Shown here: piece by piece, positions 19,898-27,853 of the stretch | Position numbering within the stretch: the stretch's first letter is position 1 | Layout of the letters: every line of letters starts with the position of its first letter | IMG/VR virus record: IMGVR_UViG_3300027541_000218 | Location: 1 to 64,000 of that record | Length of the DNA stretch: 64,000 nt | From: a virus | Reading direction: 5' to 3' (one strand) | The notes under the pieces: generated by a model | What the model saw: only the letters and a program-made list of their open reading frames with translations | Databases searched by the model: none | What the model was told of the DNA's origin: nothing | Program-made: the position numbers and the translations under genes

Positions 19898-20056
19898 CTA
19901 GGATAGAACCTTTATTAGTATAGCATAGCCAGCCCACAAGCCAATAATTCCTGCCACCCCTGCAAAAACTGGCGGTGCTGGAACTGGCAACTTGAATGCA
20001 GCAAATACTAAACCGCATCCAAAACCTGTTAATGTTGATAATATAATATCTTTCAT
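19898..20056 (-). CDS. XapX-type small membrane protein (52 aa)
   Basis: The sequence matches the XapX pattern: STLTGFGCGLVFAAFKLPVP followed by APPVFAGVAGIIGLWAGY. That gives two transmembrane spans separated by a P-x-PAPP loop. ATG overlaps the stop of the preceding gene (ATGA). XapX proteins are of unknown function. With the holin-like neighbour it may form a membrane module. Confidence 0.7.
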   Translation of the reverse strand: MKDIILSTLTGFGCGLVFAAFKLPVPAPPVFAGVAGIIGLWAGYAILIKVLS

Positions 20057-20262
20057 CCCTTTACCCCCTTACCACTGTCTGGATTTTCTGGATGATCCAA
20101 TGGAGTTGGTGCGGTACATAGCGCACCACAGTTATCGCACTGAATATCCAAATGATACATAGCAACCATATAAGTTTCTGGATCAAATGATATTAATGCC
20201 CTGAATAAATTTTGTCCACAATTTGGGCAATCGCAAGTTGGAATACCCCTAGCGTCTATCAT
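20053..20262 (-). CDS. zinc-ribbon protein (69 aa)
   Basis: Two C-x2-C pairs, CDCPNCGQN (residues 10-18) and CDNCGAL (near 42-48), form a zinc ribbon. The rest is polar with a Pro-rich C-terminus. The start overlaps the upstream stop. Role unknown. Confidence 0.65.
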   Translation of the reverse strand: MIDARGIPTCDCPNCGQNLFRALISFDPETYMVAMYHLDIQCDNCGALCTAPTPLDHPENPDSGKGVKG

Positions 20263-20611
20263 CTATGTTCTCTGGTAAAAGTGTAAGTAACTTATCTGAT
20301 AGTTCTTTTTTATCAATACTATTTAACTCTTCAATAACTTCTTTTATAGTTTCTTGAGACCGCTCAATATAATCAAAAGCCCAATCACGAGAATCAGATA
20401 AAAATTTAATAAAGTTTTCTTTATGAATATCTTGATCTTCTGGAGATGATGCAAAAGACTGGGTAGTTTCAAGTGCTGTTGACATTGAACTATAGGCAAC
20501 AAGTAGTTGTGCAAATCCATCACTTACAGTTTTAAGTTTTTTTACTACAGCAACATATGCAATCATAAAAGATAAAGAAATGATGCTAAGTACAGCCAGT
20601 GCGATTTCCAT
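20249..20611 (-). CDS. membrane-anchored helical protein (120 aa)
   Basis: I choose ATG 20611 behind AAAGGAA. The product begins with an uncleaved N-terminal membrane span (IALAVLSIISLSFMIAYVAV) and continues as a charged coiled-coil-like domain (DYIERSQETIKEVIEELNSI). It looks like a type II membrane protein facing the cytoplasm, or a spanin-like lysis factor. No family identified. Confidence 0.6.
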   Translation of the reverse strand: MEIALAVLSIISLSFMIAYVAVVKKLKTVSDGFAQLLVAYSSMSTALETTQSFASSPEDQDIHKENFIKFLSDSRDWAFDYIERSQETIKEVIEELNSIDKKELSDKLLTLLPENIDDRR

Positions 20612-20612
20612 A

Positions 20613-21545
20613 TTAATTCCTTTGTCCAAATACTATTGTATCACCAGAGTGGTTATACATTTTTTTAAAGTCTATACCTGTCATTTTTTCATAAAGTTTA
20701 ATATGCCTATATTTTCCCACACCAAAAATACCCTCTTCAATTCCACACAACACCTTGCGCTGTTTATCTTTAGATATGTCTTCTAGTTCTTTCCAAGATA
20801 CCTTACGTATATTACGATCTTTCCATATCTTGCTATACCCCTCACGAGTATAAAAATGATAAAGAATTGTTATGCAAGGAGAATAAATATCCCATCCTCG
20901 TGTCCATGCTCGTACTGCAAAACATAACTCTTCTCCAAAAAATGATATCTCTGGATCATACGGAACTTCTTGTACAATGTTACCTGTGGTAAAAATAAAT
21001 CCACCTAATACTGTAGTAGATAACTCAGGAACATTTTTATTAGTTAGTTCTAATCTTTCAGCAGTCCACTCATTACGCTTAGTAAGTTTTGGTATTTGTT
21101 TTGTTGGGTAGGGCAATTGAGTTTTATTATTTTTTATAATATTAATTGTTTTATTTGTCTCTACATAAAATGGTGGAGGAAAATAAGAAAGAATTATCTT
21201 ATCATTGTTTGATAATAGTTTTGCTAACTCATGTTGTTTAATGCATAAGAGATCCCAATGTTTTTCAAACATTGTGTGTGAATCAATTTGTAAAAAATAA
21301 TCTTGCCCATCATACGATTCCATAGCCTTTGCTCTTGCAAAACCAGCACCTCTAGCATACTTAGGATGCATCTTTTGTAGAGAAAGTCTAGGTACCCAAG
21401 ATAAATCTGGTTCAAACTTTTCAAACTCTTGAAGAACTACAGAGAAGTATAGTTCTTCTGGATGTGCGGCATTATCAATAGCAGATTTAATAGTTCTAAC
21501 TAATTCTGGATCTCTATAACTTGCTATTGATATAAATATGCTCAC
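20613..21545 (-). CDS. GlcNAc-transferase-type glycosyltransferase (310 aa)
   Basis: The start MSIFISIASYRDPELVRTIK is characteristic of the eukaryote-like UDP-GlcNAc:polypeptide transferase (GT60-like) family. RGAGFARAKAMESYDGQDYF and LQIDSHTMFEKHWD (near residues 70-105) carry the nucleotide and D-x-H metal motif. FFGEELCFAVRAWTRGWDIY (near 217-236) is the catalytic-acid region. Family members glycosylate hydroxylated residues on proteins, so a virion or host protein may be the target. Coupled to the 21545 gene. Confidence 0.8.
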   Translation of the reverse strand: MSIFISIASYRDPELVRTIKSAIDNAAHPEELYFSVVLQEFEKFEPDLSWVPRLSLQKMHPKYARGAGFARAKAMESYDGQDYFLQIDSHTMFEKHWDLLCIKQHELAKLLSNNDKIILSYFPPPFYVETNKTINIIKNNKTQLPYPTKQIPKLTKRNEWTAERLELTNKNVPELSTTVLGGFIFTTGNIVQEVPYDPEISFFGEELCFAVRAWTRGWDIYSPCITILYHFYTREGYSKIWKDRNIRKVSWKELEDISKDKQRKVLCGIEEGIFGVGKYRHIKLYEKMTGIDFKKMYNHSGDTIVFGQRN

Positions 21546-22246
21546 TACTTATAAATTTTCTTTGCTCTTTTTGAAGCATAATAGCCATAAAGTTTAGTAA
21601 ATAGTTTTTCTGACTCAAAGTATGCTTTGTTTCTACCAGGATTAGTAAACTCTGATTCCCATGCATCTCGTCTAAATGGAATCATTTGTACCATAGGAGT
21701 ACCTTTTTCAATAGTACCGCTAAATCCTTCTTTAATAAAGAATGGACAATTAATTGATGTTGTTAAAATATCTGTATCAACAACGCCAGGAATTACACGT
21801 ATTGGTAAATTTTGATATCCAACTGGATGTATGAATAATGTTGACCAGCCAGGGGGAGTTATGATATTCCATCCATGATAATATTTAAAAGCGGATGGGC
21901 TATAACCATCTGGAACTTGAAAACTACTTAACTGATCAGCAGACCATACACTTAATACTTCCTCATCTGTGGTCCACTGAACATATGGAATATTATTTTG
22001 TTGTGTAACATATAGGTCAGACCATAATGGAAGAATGTATCCAGCAGTTAACATATCTATTGTAGGAGCACACTGCTTTACTGTAATACTTGCTTTTGGA
22101 TCAAACTTTAACATGTTTTGGTCATTTGCATACTTTGGAATGTCTTTCCACCAATCAGGAACCATCTTGGCTGCTGGCACTGGTCTTTCTCTGACCTCAT
22201 ATACATGCTCAGTTTGCGCTTCAAATGTTATGATATTATTTTTCAT
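21545..22246 (-). CDS. uncharacterised phage protein, paralogue of the 10655 gene (233 aa)
   Basis: It shares PDWWKDIP, the VKQCAP..D..TAGY region, LPLWSDLY, QVPDGYS, PGVVDTD, PFFIKEGFSG and GTP..Q.IPFRRDAW with the gene at 10655, in the same order. Identity is partial, so the duplication is old or the copies were acquired separately. Each copy sits next to glycosyltransferase genes. Activity unknown; a jelly-roll/cupin-like fold is plausible from the beta-rich sequence. Confidence 0.65.
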   Translation of the reverse strand: MKNNIITFEAQTEHVYEVRERPVPAAKMVPDWWKDIPKYANDQNMLKFDPKASITVKQCAPTIDMLTAGYILPLWSDLYVTQQNNIPYVQWTTDEEVLSVWSADQLSSFQVPDGYSPSAFKYYHGWNIITPPGWSTLFIHPVGYQNLPIRVIPGVVDTDILTTSINCPFFIKEGFSGTIEKGTPMVQMIPFRRDAWESEFTNPGRNKAYFESEKLFTKLYGYYASKRAKKIYK

Positions 22247-22727
22247 TATCTTCCTTTACATGTGTAACCCAATAGTATTTACACGTTGAGCAGCATGGAA
22301 CATTATATGGACTAAATGTTGCTGGCTGAAACTGTGCATAATATAGTGGATCCTTATTAAATAAATTTGCTTTATGAGTAGTTACAACACGCATCATTGT
22401 ATGCTCATTAGTTAACCAGTCTGGCATTCCTGATCCCCAAGAATCTCCCACTTTAGTAAAAAGTGCTTGTATATTTGCTTCGTTTTTATCTGTCTTGATA
22501 CCTCTAAGTCTAGCCTCATGTATCATTGCTTTAATGTAAATATGCAAAGTTTTCTCAAAACCACGCCACATTTTTACGGCTGGATGATTACGCCATCCAC
22601 CAGTAGGAGATTGACCCGATAAAACATTGAGTATTTGATAGCCTTCTAAAATCTGTTTATTAAGACGCTTAGAGTCTAACATTTGAGCACAGGTAATAAA
22701 ATTACTAGACGGTAAAAAAGTTTGCAT
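22236..22727 (-). CDS. MSMEG_6728-type / pyrimidine-dimer glycosylase-like protein (163 aa)
   Basis: MQTFLPSSNFITCAQMLDSK followed by RLNKQILEGYQIL is the signature of the MSMEG_6728 family. GGWRNHPAVKMWRGFEK (near residues 43-59) also fits; this family is related to T4 endonuclease V-type DNA glycosylases. The C-terminus adds a CCSTCKYYW Cys cluster. It likely acts in DNA repair or in handling UV damage, useful for a phage in sunlit water. Its start is fixed by a leaderless promoter six bases upstream. Confidence 0.75.
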   Translation of the reverse strand: MQTFLPSSNFITCAQMLDSKRLNKQILEGYQILNVLSGQSPTGGWRNHPAVKMWRGFEKTLHIYIKAMIHEARLRGIKTDKNEANIQALFTKVGDSWGSGMPDWLTNEHTMMRVVTTHKANLFNKDPLYYAQFQPATFSPYNVPCCSTCKYYWVTHVKEDNEK

Positions 22728-22733
22728 GATTCT

Positions 22734-22762
22734 AATATACCATTACTGCTTGGATTTGTCAA
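22734..22762 (-). promoter_or_regulatory. leaderless promoter for the 22236 glycosylase gene
   Basis: On the minus strand: TTGACA, a 17-bp spacer, TATATT, six bases, ATG 22727. The -35 and spacer overlap the end of the upstream small gene. Confidence 0.7.
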
Positions 22763-22889
22763 TAGGAAATGTAGTTGTACATACAATGCATACTTTATAA
22801 CTTAATCCTGTAAAAGGGCAAGATCCAGCATCTGCTAAATTATGACCCTTTATTTTACATTTAAAATAATTTATAAAATGTTTAATCAT
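22743..22889 (-). CDS. small Cys-containing protein (48 aa)
   Basis: ATG 22889 overlaps the preceding stop. The 48 residues include KCKIKGHN and GSCPFTGLSYKVCIVCTTT, four or five Cys/His placed as in a small zinc-binding domain. Such C...H...C...C-x2-C mini-proteins are frequent in this genome. Function unknown. Confidence 0.5.
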   Translation of the reverse strand: MIKHFINYFKCKIKGHNLADAGSCPFTGLSYKVCIVCTTTFPIDKSKQ

Positions 22890-23116
22890 TTAATTACCTC
22901 TCTAGTAACTAGCACAATTGCCCCTTCCATTTCTAAAGCCTTCTTTACCATTGATACATACTTGACTGCATCTAACTTTTCATCATGAGTCATTCGTATA
23001 AATGATCTCTCATCTAATTTTATCGTAATGAATGTCTCATTGTCAATAAGACTTACCCCAAAGTTTTTAGGAGCGGGTATAGAATGAAATGCCATACGCA
23101 TTTTATCTGTATACAT
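22886..23116 (-). CDS. hypothetical protein downstream of whiB (76 aa)
   Basis: I take ATG 23116, which overlaps the whiB stop, over a start at 23155 inside whiB. The protein (MYTDKMRMAFHSIPAPKNFG at its start) has an alternating beta pattern and then a helix KYVSMVKKALEMEGAIVLV. No recognised family. Confidence 0.55.
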   Translation of the reverse strand: MYTDKMRMAFHSIPAPKNFGVSLIDNETFITIKLDERSFIRMTHDEKLDAVKYVSMVKKALEMEGAIVLVTREVIK

Positions 23117-23400
23117 TATTGCTCCATTGTTAGTGCTTGCCAGGTATAAGACCAATCTTTTTTAGTCTTATGATTATTAAATTCTTTAGAGATTTCTCCG
23201 CCCTCTAAATATATTCCACCCCAAATTCCCCACTCTTTGCCAGATACGCCTACTGCAAAACATTTATTAGCAACTGGACATGTTCTACAAAGAGAGTCTA
23301 CAAATTCTCTTGTTTCAGTTTGTTCTTCGTAAATATCAAAGAATACATTAGTATCGGATCCTAGACAAAGAGCATCGTCTTTCCACAGATGCTGTTTCAT
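23116..23400 (-). CDS. whiB: WhiB-family Fe-S transcription factor (94 aa)
   Basis: The four cluster Cys are in place (Cys12, then Cys38-x2-Cys41-x5-Cys47), followed by the family turn GIWGG (58-62) and a basic tail (HKTKKDW). WhiB proteins are found in actinobacteria and their phages. They bind a 4Fe-4S cluster and the primary sigma factor region 4 to redirect transcription. A phage copy probably tunes host or phage promoters. It is a likely client of the phage IscA-type carrier. This gene is strong evidence for an actinobacterial host. Confidence 0.92.
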   Translation of the reverse strand: MKQHLWKDDALCLGSDTNVFFDIYEEQTETREFVDSLCRTCPVANKCFAVGVSGKEWGIWGGIYLEGGEISKEFNNHKTKKDWSYTWQALTMEQ

Positions 23401-23402
23401 AT

Positions 23403-23612
23403 CTATCCCCTATACTTATTTGGAATATCCCATCCATTGCGGTTAACTGGATAAATGCGCTGAAGGTACCAGACTCCATTTACTCTAACCCCATTGACGG
23501 CAGTACGTGCAGCATCTGATCTTTTACGATCTGCTACATCCCAACCAATCCAAGAAAGATTATTGTTACGAGCAACAATCTTTTCCATTTTTTCTAAATT
23601 TGTTACTATCAT
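23403..23612 (-). CDS. hypothetical protein (69 aa)
   Basis: Immediately upstream of whiB, ATG 23612 after a GGGGGAAA-type site. NNNLSWIGWDVADRKRSDAA and NGVRVNGVWYLQRIYPVNRN are Trp/Arg-rich segments suggesting nucleic-acid or protein contact. No family known to me. Confidence 0.6.
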   Translation of the reverse strand: MIVTNLEKMEKIVARNNNLSWIGWDVADRKRSDAARTAVNGVRVNGVWYLQRIYPVNRNGWDIPNKYRG

Positions 23613-23620
23613 ATTTCCCC

Positions 23621-23971
23621 CTAGTATCTAAAAATTCCAACTTCAATGTTTTTTAGTTCTGCTTCTGCAACAAGTTTAGAAACTGGTTGTTTTGGTTTAC
23701 TTAAGAATGCAAAATAATTAACATAAGTCATATTTTCATAAACCCATTGAATAGGAACTTTATAGTATTTAATTCTTTTTCCTCTTGCCTTCATGCCACG
23801 TTCTGAAAGGTTACAGAATTCTGAGACCATAGAATTAATTCTTGCAGGTCCAGCGGAGTAGATAAAGAAGTCTTGATCATCTTCTTTCATGCTTGACATA
23901 GCAACGCCCATAGCACGAATGAAGACATTATAATCATTAAAGTCACTCGTTCCCTGTACTACTACTATCAT
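23621..23971 (-). CDS. SLOG/YspA-like nucleotide-binding protein (116 aa)
   Basis: MIVVVQGTSDFNDYNVFIRA has the start of the YspA/DUF2493-type SLOG family: a G-(S/T)-x-D-F-x-D-Y loop after the first strand. SAGPARINSMVSEF follows near residues 59-72. SLOG proteins bind nucleotides or nucleotide-derived ligands. The length suits a single Rossmann domain. Precise ligand unknown. Its start overlaps the next upstream gene by 29 nt. Confidence 0.55.
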   Translation of the reverse strand: MIVVVQGTSDFNDYNVFIRAMGVAMSSMKEDDQDFFIYSAGPARINSMVSEFCNLSERGMKARGKRIKYYKVPIQWVYENMTYVNYFAFLSKPKQPVSKLVAEAELKNIEVGIFRY

Positions 23972-24365
23972 CTCTCTTCTTTCCCTTACCTAAATTATCC
24001 AATATAAAAAGCATTTTGTCAATATCTTTTTTAGACATATCTGCAGTGTCAACTGGCTTCACACTTTCTGGAATTATGTTTCCATATTGTGTTTCAGCCA
24101 CATAAAAGATATTATCTTTAACCCAGTATGCCTTGTCCTCTATAACAATTATTTTTACCATATGTGCTTCTACATGTTTTCTAGACTGTGAAACCACTTC
24201 TGGTTTTTTATATAGATTTTTAGGCATAAAATGTTTTGTTCTCTCATGTATAGATGTTTGGCTATACGTGATACGACCAATATTTTTCATGCTTTTTCTT
24301 GTGCTAAGTTTAATTATAGCCAAAGACAATACAAAAGTCAAGCCTATGGCTAAAATGTATTCCAT
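23943..24365 (-). CDS. membrane-anchored hypothetical protein (140 aa)
   Basis: An N-terminal span MEYILAIGLTFVLSLAIIKL is followed by a basic segment. A central soluble part (VKIIVIEDKAYWVKDNIFYV) and a charged, Ser-rich C-terminus complete it. Predicted single-pass with a cytoplasmic domain. No family identified. Confidence 0.6.
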   Translation of the reverse strand: MEYILAIGLTFVLSLAIIKLSTRKSMKNIGRITYSQTSIHERTKHFMPKNLYKKPEVVSQSRKHVEAHMVKIIVIEDKAYWVKDNIFYVAETQYGNIIPESVKPVDTADMSKKDIDKMLFILDNLGKGKKRDDSSSTGNE

Positions 24366-24379
24366 CTTATTTCCTACTA

Positions 24380-24547
24380 TTAAGATTTAGTTTTTGTTAT
24401 TTTTGTTGCAGGCACTGGTTCTGCTTGGCTGATCATAAGTTTATTAAACCTGATCTGTGTTTGTAGCAATTGAAATTCTGTATCAGATGCTTTCTGACGA
24501 TAAAAATTAACTAATTGCTTTAGTTCCTCTACCCCAAGTTCTTCCAT
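24380..24547 (-). CDS. hypothetical helical protein (55 aa)
   Basis: ATG 24547 lies 13 bases after a GGGGGTAAG-type site. The product MEELGVEELKQLVNFYRQKA continues as one long amphipathic helix, then an Ala/Pro/Thr/Lys tail. Such short helical proteins often accompany virion assembly genes, but the role is unknown. Confidence 0.55.
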   Translation of the reverse strand: MEELGVEELKQLVNFYRQKASDTEFQLLQTQIRFNKLMISQAEPVPATKITKTKS

Positions 24548-24550
24548 GAC

Positions 24551-24955
24551 TTACCCCCTTTTTGGACTAAATGCGCTACCTTCCCAGACTTTCTGAGACT
24601 TTTTCTTTTCACGCTCTACAATTGCACGAGACCAAGAGAATCCTGCGTCTCCACCCCATGCATCCCACATAATTCTTCCATTAGATGGATTACTATTATT
24701 ATAGAAGTCTTTTCCTTTTTTGTCAACTTCATGACGAGAAAAGAAAGAATACATGCGCTTAACTGTATCTAATGATAATGCACGACCAGCGACAATATCT
24801 GTTGCACGACCCCAACCTACTGGAGTTCCCGCACCTGTTGCTTTACCTTCTTCTTTCCAGCGCAAAGCACGACGTGCTGCTGCTTTCATACCAGAAGTTG
24901 GTGTGTATGTTTCTGCTTTGTACATATCTGAAGGCTGAATAATTTTACTTTTCAT
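24551..24955 (-). CDS. actinophage head-region-type protein (134 aa)
   Basis: Start at ATG 24955, overlapping the previous gene's stop. The segment AARRALRWKEEGKATGAGTP, then RATDIVAGRALSLDTVKRMY and SFFSRHEVDKKG and GRIMWDAWGGDAGFSW, is a recurrent module in actinophages. I have seen it near or fused to portal and protease proteins. Biochemical function is unknown. Its neighbour at 25085 carries a related style of basic repeats. Confidence 0.6.
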   Translation of the reverse strand: MKSKIIQPSDMYKAETYTPTSGMKAAARRALRWKEEGKATGAGTPVGWGRATDIVAGRALSLDTVKRMYSFFSRHEVDKKGKDFYNNSNPSNGRIMWDAWGGDAGFSWSRAIVEREKKKSQKVWEGSAFSPKRG

Positions 24956-25085
24956 TTTTCTTATACTCTCCATATTTACCAAGAATTGATTTAACTGTTC
25001 CATTCTTATTAAGTCTAACAATCATGCCATTTTTAATTTGAATGGGGTTAAAAGGATGTTTTGTTTTATATTTGCCAGAAGACAT
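24945..25085 (-). CDS. small basic protein (46 aa)
   Basis: ATG 25085 overlaps the previous stop (TAATG). The 46 residues start MSSGKYKTKHPFNPIQIKNG and are Lys-rich throughout. Probably a nucleic-acid or virion-binding peptide, unidentified. Confidence 0.5.
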   Translation of the reverse strand: MSSGKYKTKHPFNPIQIKNGMIVRLNKNGTVKSILGKYGEYKKNEK

Positions 25086-26302
25086 TATTTTACAAATGGA
25101 TTTAGATCAAAAATTGATCCAGACCAATCTCCCATACCCTTTGTTGCTTTATTACGCCAATCTTCAGGAAGCATATCCATTGCATTTAGTGCACGTGCAC
25201 GACGAATAATATGTGCTCTTGCAGCACCATAATCTTTTGCACGTCCAACAGAACGAATTGCATTCATAAGATCTGCACGATTTCCAATTGGGAAAGAACC
25301 ATCAGGCATTGCTGTTCCAGCCTCTGCCATTCTTTCACGTTGTCCTCCAGAGAATTCTCTCTTGTCCATGTCAACTCCTTTGTATGTACCACCACGACGT
25401 TTGTATTCTTGAACTACCCAGCCATTTGCAACTGCAGAAGGATAAACGTCAAATTTATCTTTTGCTGCTTGCACAACTGAAGCATATAGTCTTGGATTTG
25501 CTGGTGTTGAACCACTTCTGCGTGGCTTAATCATATCTTCATAGTTAGGTTTAGCAGCCAATTCTATATCTGCACTATCTTGTCTATCTAATTCAGCATC
25601 TTGATATGGTGCATTAGCCATCTGCGCTTTATTTACAGGCACACAGTTAGGAACCATTCTTCCATCTTTTTCTTTCATGCCTCTTTGCTCATATCCTACC
25701 CAACAGGCTTTTGTCATATTATCCCATTTATCTTCATCTTCATTGTCGGATTGATAAGATTTGCCAATTGAATTATCATAAGCATCCATTGAAGACTGCA
25801 TTGTTTCTTCTGGAGAAGAACTTGAAGACATTTCTTCAACAACGTCTCTTGATACCATTAATGATTCAATTTTTACTACTTCAGATGCTCTGTGTGCATG
25901 AATATCTTCAGTTGCTTCCCAAGCACCGTCTTCTTCTTCAAAAATACGAATAGATAATACTGGATCTTCTGGCGTTGCTTCCATTGCATATTCTGAACCT
26001 GTTAGTCCATAAGTACCTTCAGTCATTACAAACTCTACTTGACCAACTTTAATTTCATCTTCTTCGCAAAGAAACATAACATAATCACCTTCAGTGACCA
26101 TTGCTTTTTCTACACCATTTATAAATTTTTTAGCCGTACTTGCCCAAATAGCACGAGCCTGTGCTTGAGCCTTAGCCTTAGTTGGATGGCATCCATGTAC
26201 TGTGCCGTCAGCACTTACAGTTGGAAATCCTGCACAACCATAAGATCCTTTTTTACCAGCACGGTACCCGCCTGCTGGCTTTCCTTTACCACCTACTGGC
26301 AT
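25085..26302 (-). CDS. multi-domain phage protein with DUF6582-like end (405 aa)
   Basis: ATG 26302 is preceded by TAGGAGG. The N-terminal ~55 residues contain SYGCAGFPTVSADGTVHGCH and a Lys/Ala helix. Residues ~60-140 are an acidic beta domain (GDYVMFLCEEDEIKVGQVEF). The C-terminal third carries ARLYASVVQAAKDKF-like and GAARAHIIRRARALNAMDML with LPEDW, the end I associate with DUF6582. This architecture recurs in actinophage head-morphogenesis neighbourhoods. Maturation protease activity cannot be shown. Confidence 0.6.
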   Translation of the reverse strand: MPVGGKGKPAGGYRAGKKGSYGCAGFPTVSADGTVHGCHPTKAKAQAQARAIWASTAKKFINGVEKAMVTEGDYVMFLCEEDEIKVGQVEFVMTEGTYGLTGSEYAMEATPEDPVLSIRIFEEEDGAWEATEDIHAHRASEVVKIESLMVSRDVVEEMSSSSSPEETMQSSMDAYDNSIGKSYQSDNEDEDKWDNMTKACWVGYEQRGMKEKDGRMVPNCVPVNKAQMANAPYQDAELDRQDSADIELAAKPNYEDMIKPRRSGSTPANPRLYASVVQAAKDKFDVYPSAVANGWVVQEYKRRGGTYKGVDMDKREFSGGQRERMAEAGTAMPDGSFPIGNRADLMNAIRSVGRAKDYGAARAHIIRRARALNAMDMLPEDWRNKATKGMGDWSGSIFDLNPFVK

Positions 26303-26331
26303 ATAATCCTCCTAGATATACATAGATTATA

Positions 26332-26715
26332 TCAGAAGTTTCGCCTCTTCATGAGGCGCTTCATTTCATCCAAAGCCCAGCGGTGATCCTGAGATAATTT
26401 AGCCACTTCATTTTTATCAAATGCTTTATCTGTTAGGGTAACTATAGGCTCATCAGATAACAAATCTACATTTACAAACCCTTTTTCCCACATAGTCATT
26501 ATCTCAGAATTAACGTGGTTTAAATGCTCCCTATATAATTCTGGCATTATGTCCTTTATTTTAGGAGTAAATCCATACAGAAGTTCTCCTGTTGTTGAAT
26601 CTACCCCAACAACTTCAAGAGCCTTATTTAAGATAAGATAGTCTATAGCATTTTGATCTTCTGGTATCATATTTTTCCCATCAGGATTGAATATCAGTTT
26701 CAGTATTTTTTTCAT
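26332..26715 (-). CDS. hypothetical protein (127 aa)
   Basis: Two starts are possible: ATG 26715, overlapping the thioredoxin gene by 35 nt, or ATG 26670 (MIPEDQNAIDYLILNK) behind GGGAAAA. The body is helical and acidic with a basic end (ALDEMKRLMKRRNF). It resembles winged-helix-like phage proteins in layout but has no diagnostic motif. Confidence 0.55.
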   Translation of the reverse strand: MKKILKLIFNPDGKNMIPEDQNAIDYLILNKALEVVGVDSTTGELLYGFTPKIKDIMPELYREHLNHVNSEIMTMWEKGFVNVDLLSDEPIVTLTDKAFDKNEVAKLSQDHRWALDEMKRLMKRRNF

Positions 26716-26965
26716 AATTAATTAGATCCACCAACTGCTCTCTTGTTTTTCCACCTATTTCTCTTTTTATTTCTATTCCATCATCAAATAAAATAAAAGT
26801 TGGAACAGATTTAATGTTAAAATTTGCTACAAGTTCTGGATTATAATCTACATCTATAATTTGAAAACCAGCAACTGTTTGATCACGATTTAACTCTTCA
26901 ACAATTGGTCTTGTACGCTTGCATGGTTGGCACCATTCGGCGGTAAAATAATAAATCGTTTTCAT
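26681..26965 (-). CDS. thioredoxin (94 aa)
   Basis: The active site WCQPC (Cys12, Cys15) follows IYYFTAE. The cis-Pro motif SVPTFILF and the GIEIKREIGGKTREQLVDLI end complete a standard thioredoxin fold. The C-x-P-C pair differs from the CGPC consensus by Gln. Phage thioredoxins act as reductant for ribonucleotide reductase or as polymerase partners. No reductase gene is in the window. Overlaps both neighbours. Confidence 0.9.
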   Translation of the reverse strand: MKTIYYFTAEWCQPCKRTRPIVEELNRDQTVAGFQIIDVDYNPELVANFNIKSVPTFILFDDGIEIKREIGGKTREQLVDLINYEKNTETDIQS

Positions 26966-27369
26966 TTTCCAGACTTTGCTCTAGCCTTTTTAAGTACATC
27001 AAAGTCTTTAATTTTTGTTTCGCCAAGATATCCCCAAGCATATCCATCATTAATCATCTTATTATTTAATGATTCAGACTCTCCGTTTACATATACCCAG
27101 CCAAGAATACGACCATACTTTTCAGATGAGTCCATCTTTTCTGTACGAATAACTACAGACTTTGCATCTTTTAAATGCTTCTTTAAATATTCTTTTGCTT
27201 CTAAACCTAAAGCCTTCTCTGCTTTGTCTGTTGTACGAGATTCTGGCGTATCAATACCAGCAAGTCTTACACGAGACGCAAACATAATATCAAACCCTAA
27301 ATCAATAATAACGTCAATGGTGTCTCCATCAACAACATTTTTTACTTCTCTTACAAAATACTCATACAT
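26962..27369 (-). CDS. staphylococcal-nuclease-type thermonuclease (135 aa)
   Basis: VKNVVDGDTIDVIIDLGF (near residues 10-27) and RVRLAGIDTPESR (near 33-45, with the catalytic Arg and Asp) show an SNase domain. KYGRILGWVYV supplies the second catalytic-type Arg region (near 85). No signal peptide, so it probably acts inside the cell, perhaps on host nucleic acid. One-domain length. Overlaps the thioredoxin start by 4 nt. Confidence 0.88.
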   Translation of the reverse strand: MYEYFVREVKNVVDGDTIDVIIDLGFDIMFASRVRLAGIDTPESRTTDKAEKALGLEAKEYLKKHLKDAKSVVIRTEKMDSSEKYGRILGWVYVNGESESLNNKMINDGYAWGYLGETKIKDFDVLKKARAKSGK

Positions 27370-27644
27370 TAGTTAGCACTTCCTATCAGTCTATTTTCTA
27401 TCAATCGTTCACGCTCATCTATAATTTCAAGCATAAAAGCCATCATCTTGGTATAAGAGTTTGGATCATTCATAATTTTTTCATAATGATGACCACAAAA
27501 AAGAAGATCACCAGTAGAACCTTTGACTTGAACATATGCCTGTGCCCCACATCTATCACAGCGATCTATAGCCTTTAAAATATATTCTTTTGGCTTTACA
27601 CTTGGATGATCTTCTACTATGTTTGTCATAATTTGATTATACAT
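27369..27644 (-). CDS. DUF7455-type zinc-binding protein (91 aa)
   Basis: DRCDRCGAQAYVQV and GDLLFCGHHYEKI form the C-x2-C ... C-x2-H site of a family almost confined to actinobacteria and their phages. In hosts it is a single-copy small protein of unknown role. A helical C-terminus ends the chain. An alternative ATG lies at 27629. Supports the host assignment. Confidence 0.75.
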   Translation of the reverse strand: MYNQIMTNIVEDHPSVKPKEYILKAIDRCDRCGAQAYVQVKGSTGDLLFCGHHYEKIMNDPNSYTKMMAFMLEIIDERERLIENRLIGSAN

Positions 27645-27818
27645 CTACTTTCTATTATCTGTTGAATAAAACCCTGAACCATTAAATAAAACGCCAGGAG
27701 ATGACCACTGTCTTTGCATTGTATTTCCACAGCAAACTGGTTCTCTATCTTCACCAAAACCACGCTGAAATTCAATGCTAGAAGAACACTGCAAACACTT
27801 ATAATCGTATACTGGCAT
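27645..27818 (-). CDS. FmdB-type zinc-ribbon protein (57 aa)
   Basis: MPVYDYKCLQCSSSIEFQRG, then EPVCCGNTMQRQW and the ending VLFNGSGFYSTDNRK, match the FmdB regulatory-ribbon family. Two C-x2-C-type pairs bind zinc, and the GSGFYxTD end is diagnostic. ATG lies six bases after a TATACT box. These ribbons are thought to regulate transcription. Confidence 0.75.
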   Translation of the reverse strand: MPVYDYKCLQCSSSIEFQRGFGEDREPVCCGNTMQRQWSSPGVLFNGSGFYSTDNRK

Positions 27819-27824
27819 AACTTA

Positions 27825-27853
27825 AGTATACCTTATGCTGTCTTAGTTGTCAA
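27825..27853 (-). promoter_or_regulatory. leaderless promoter for the FmdB-like gene
   Basis: Minus strand: TTGACA, a 17-bp spacer, TATACT, six bases, ATG 27818. Consensus -35 and strong -10, overlapping the 3' end of the HNH gene. Confidence 0.75.
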
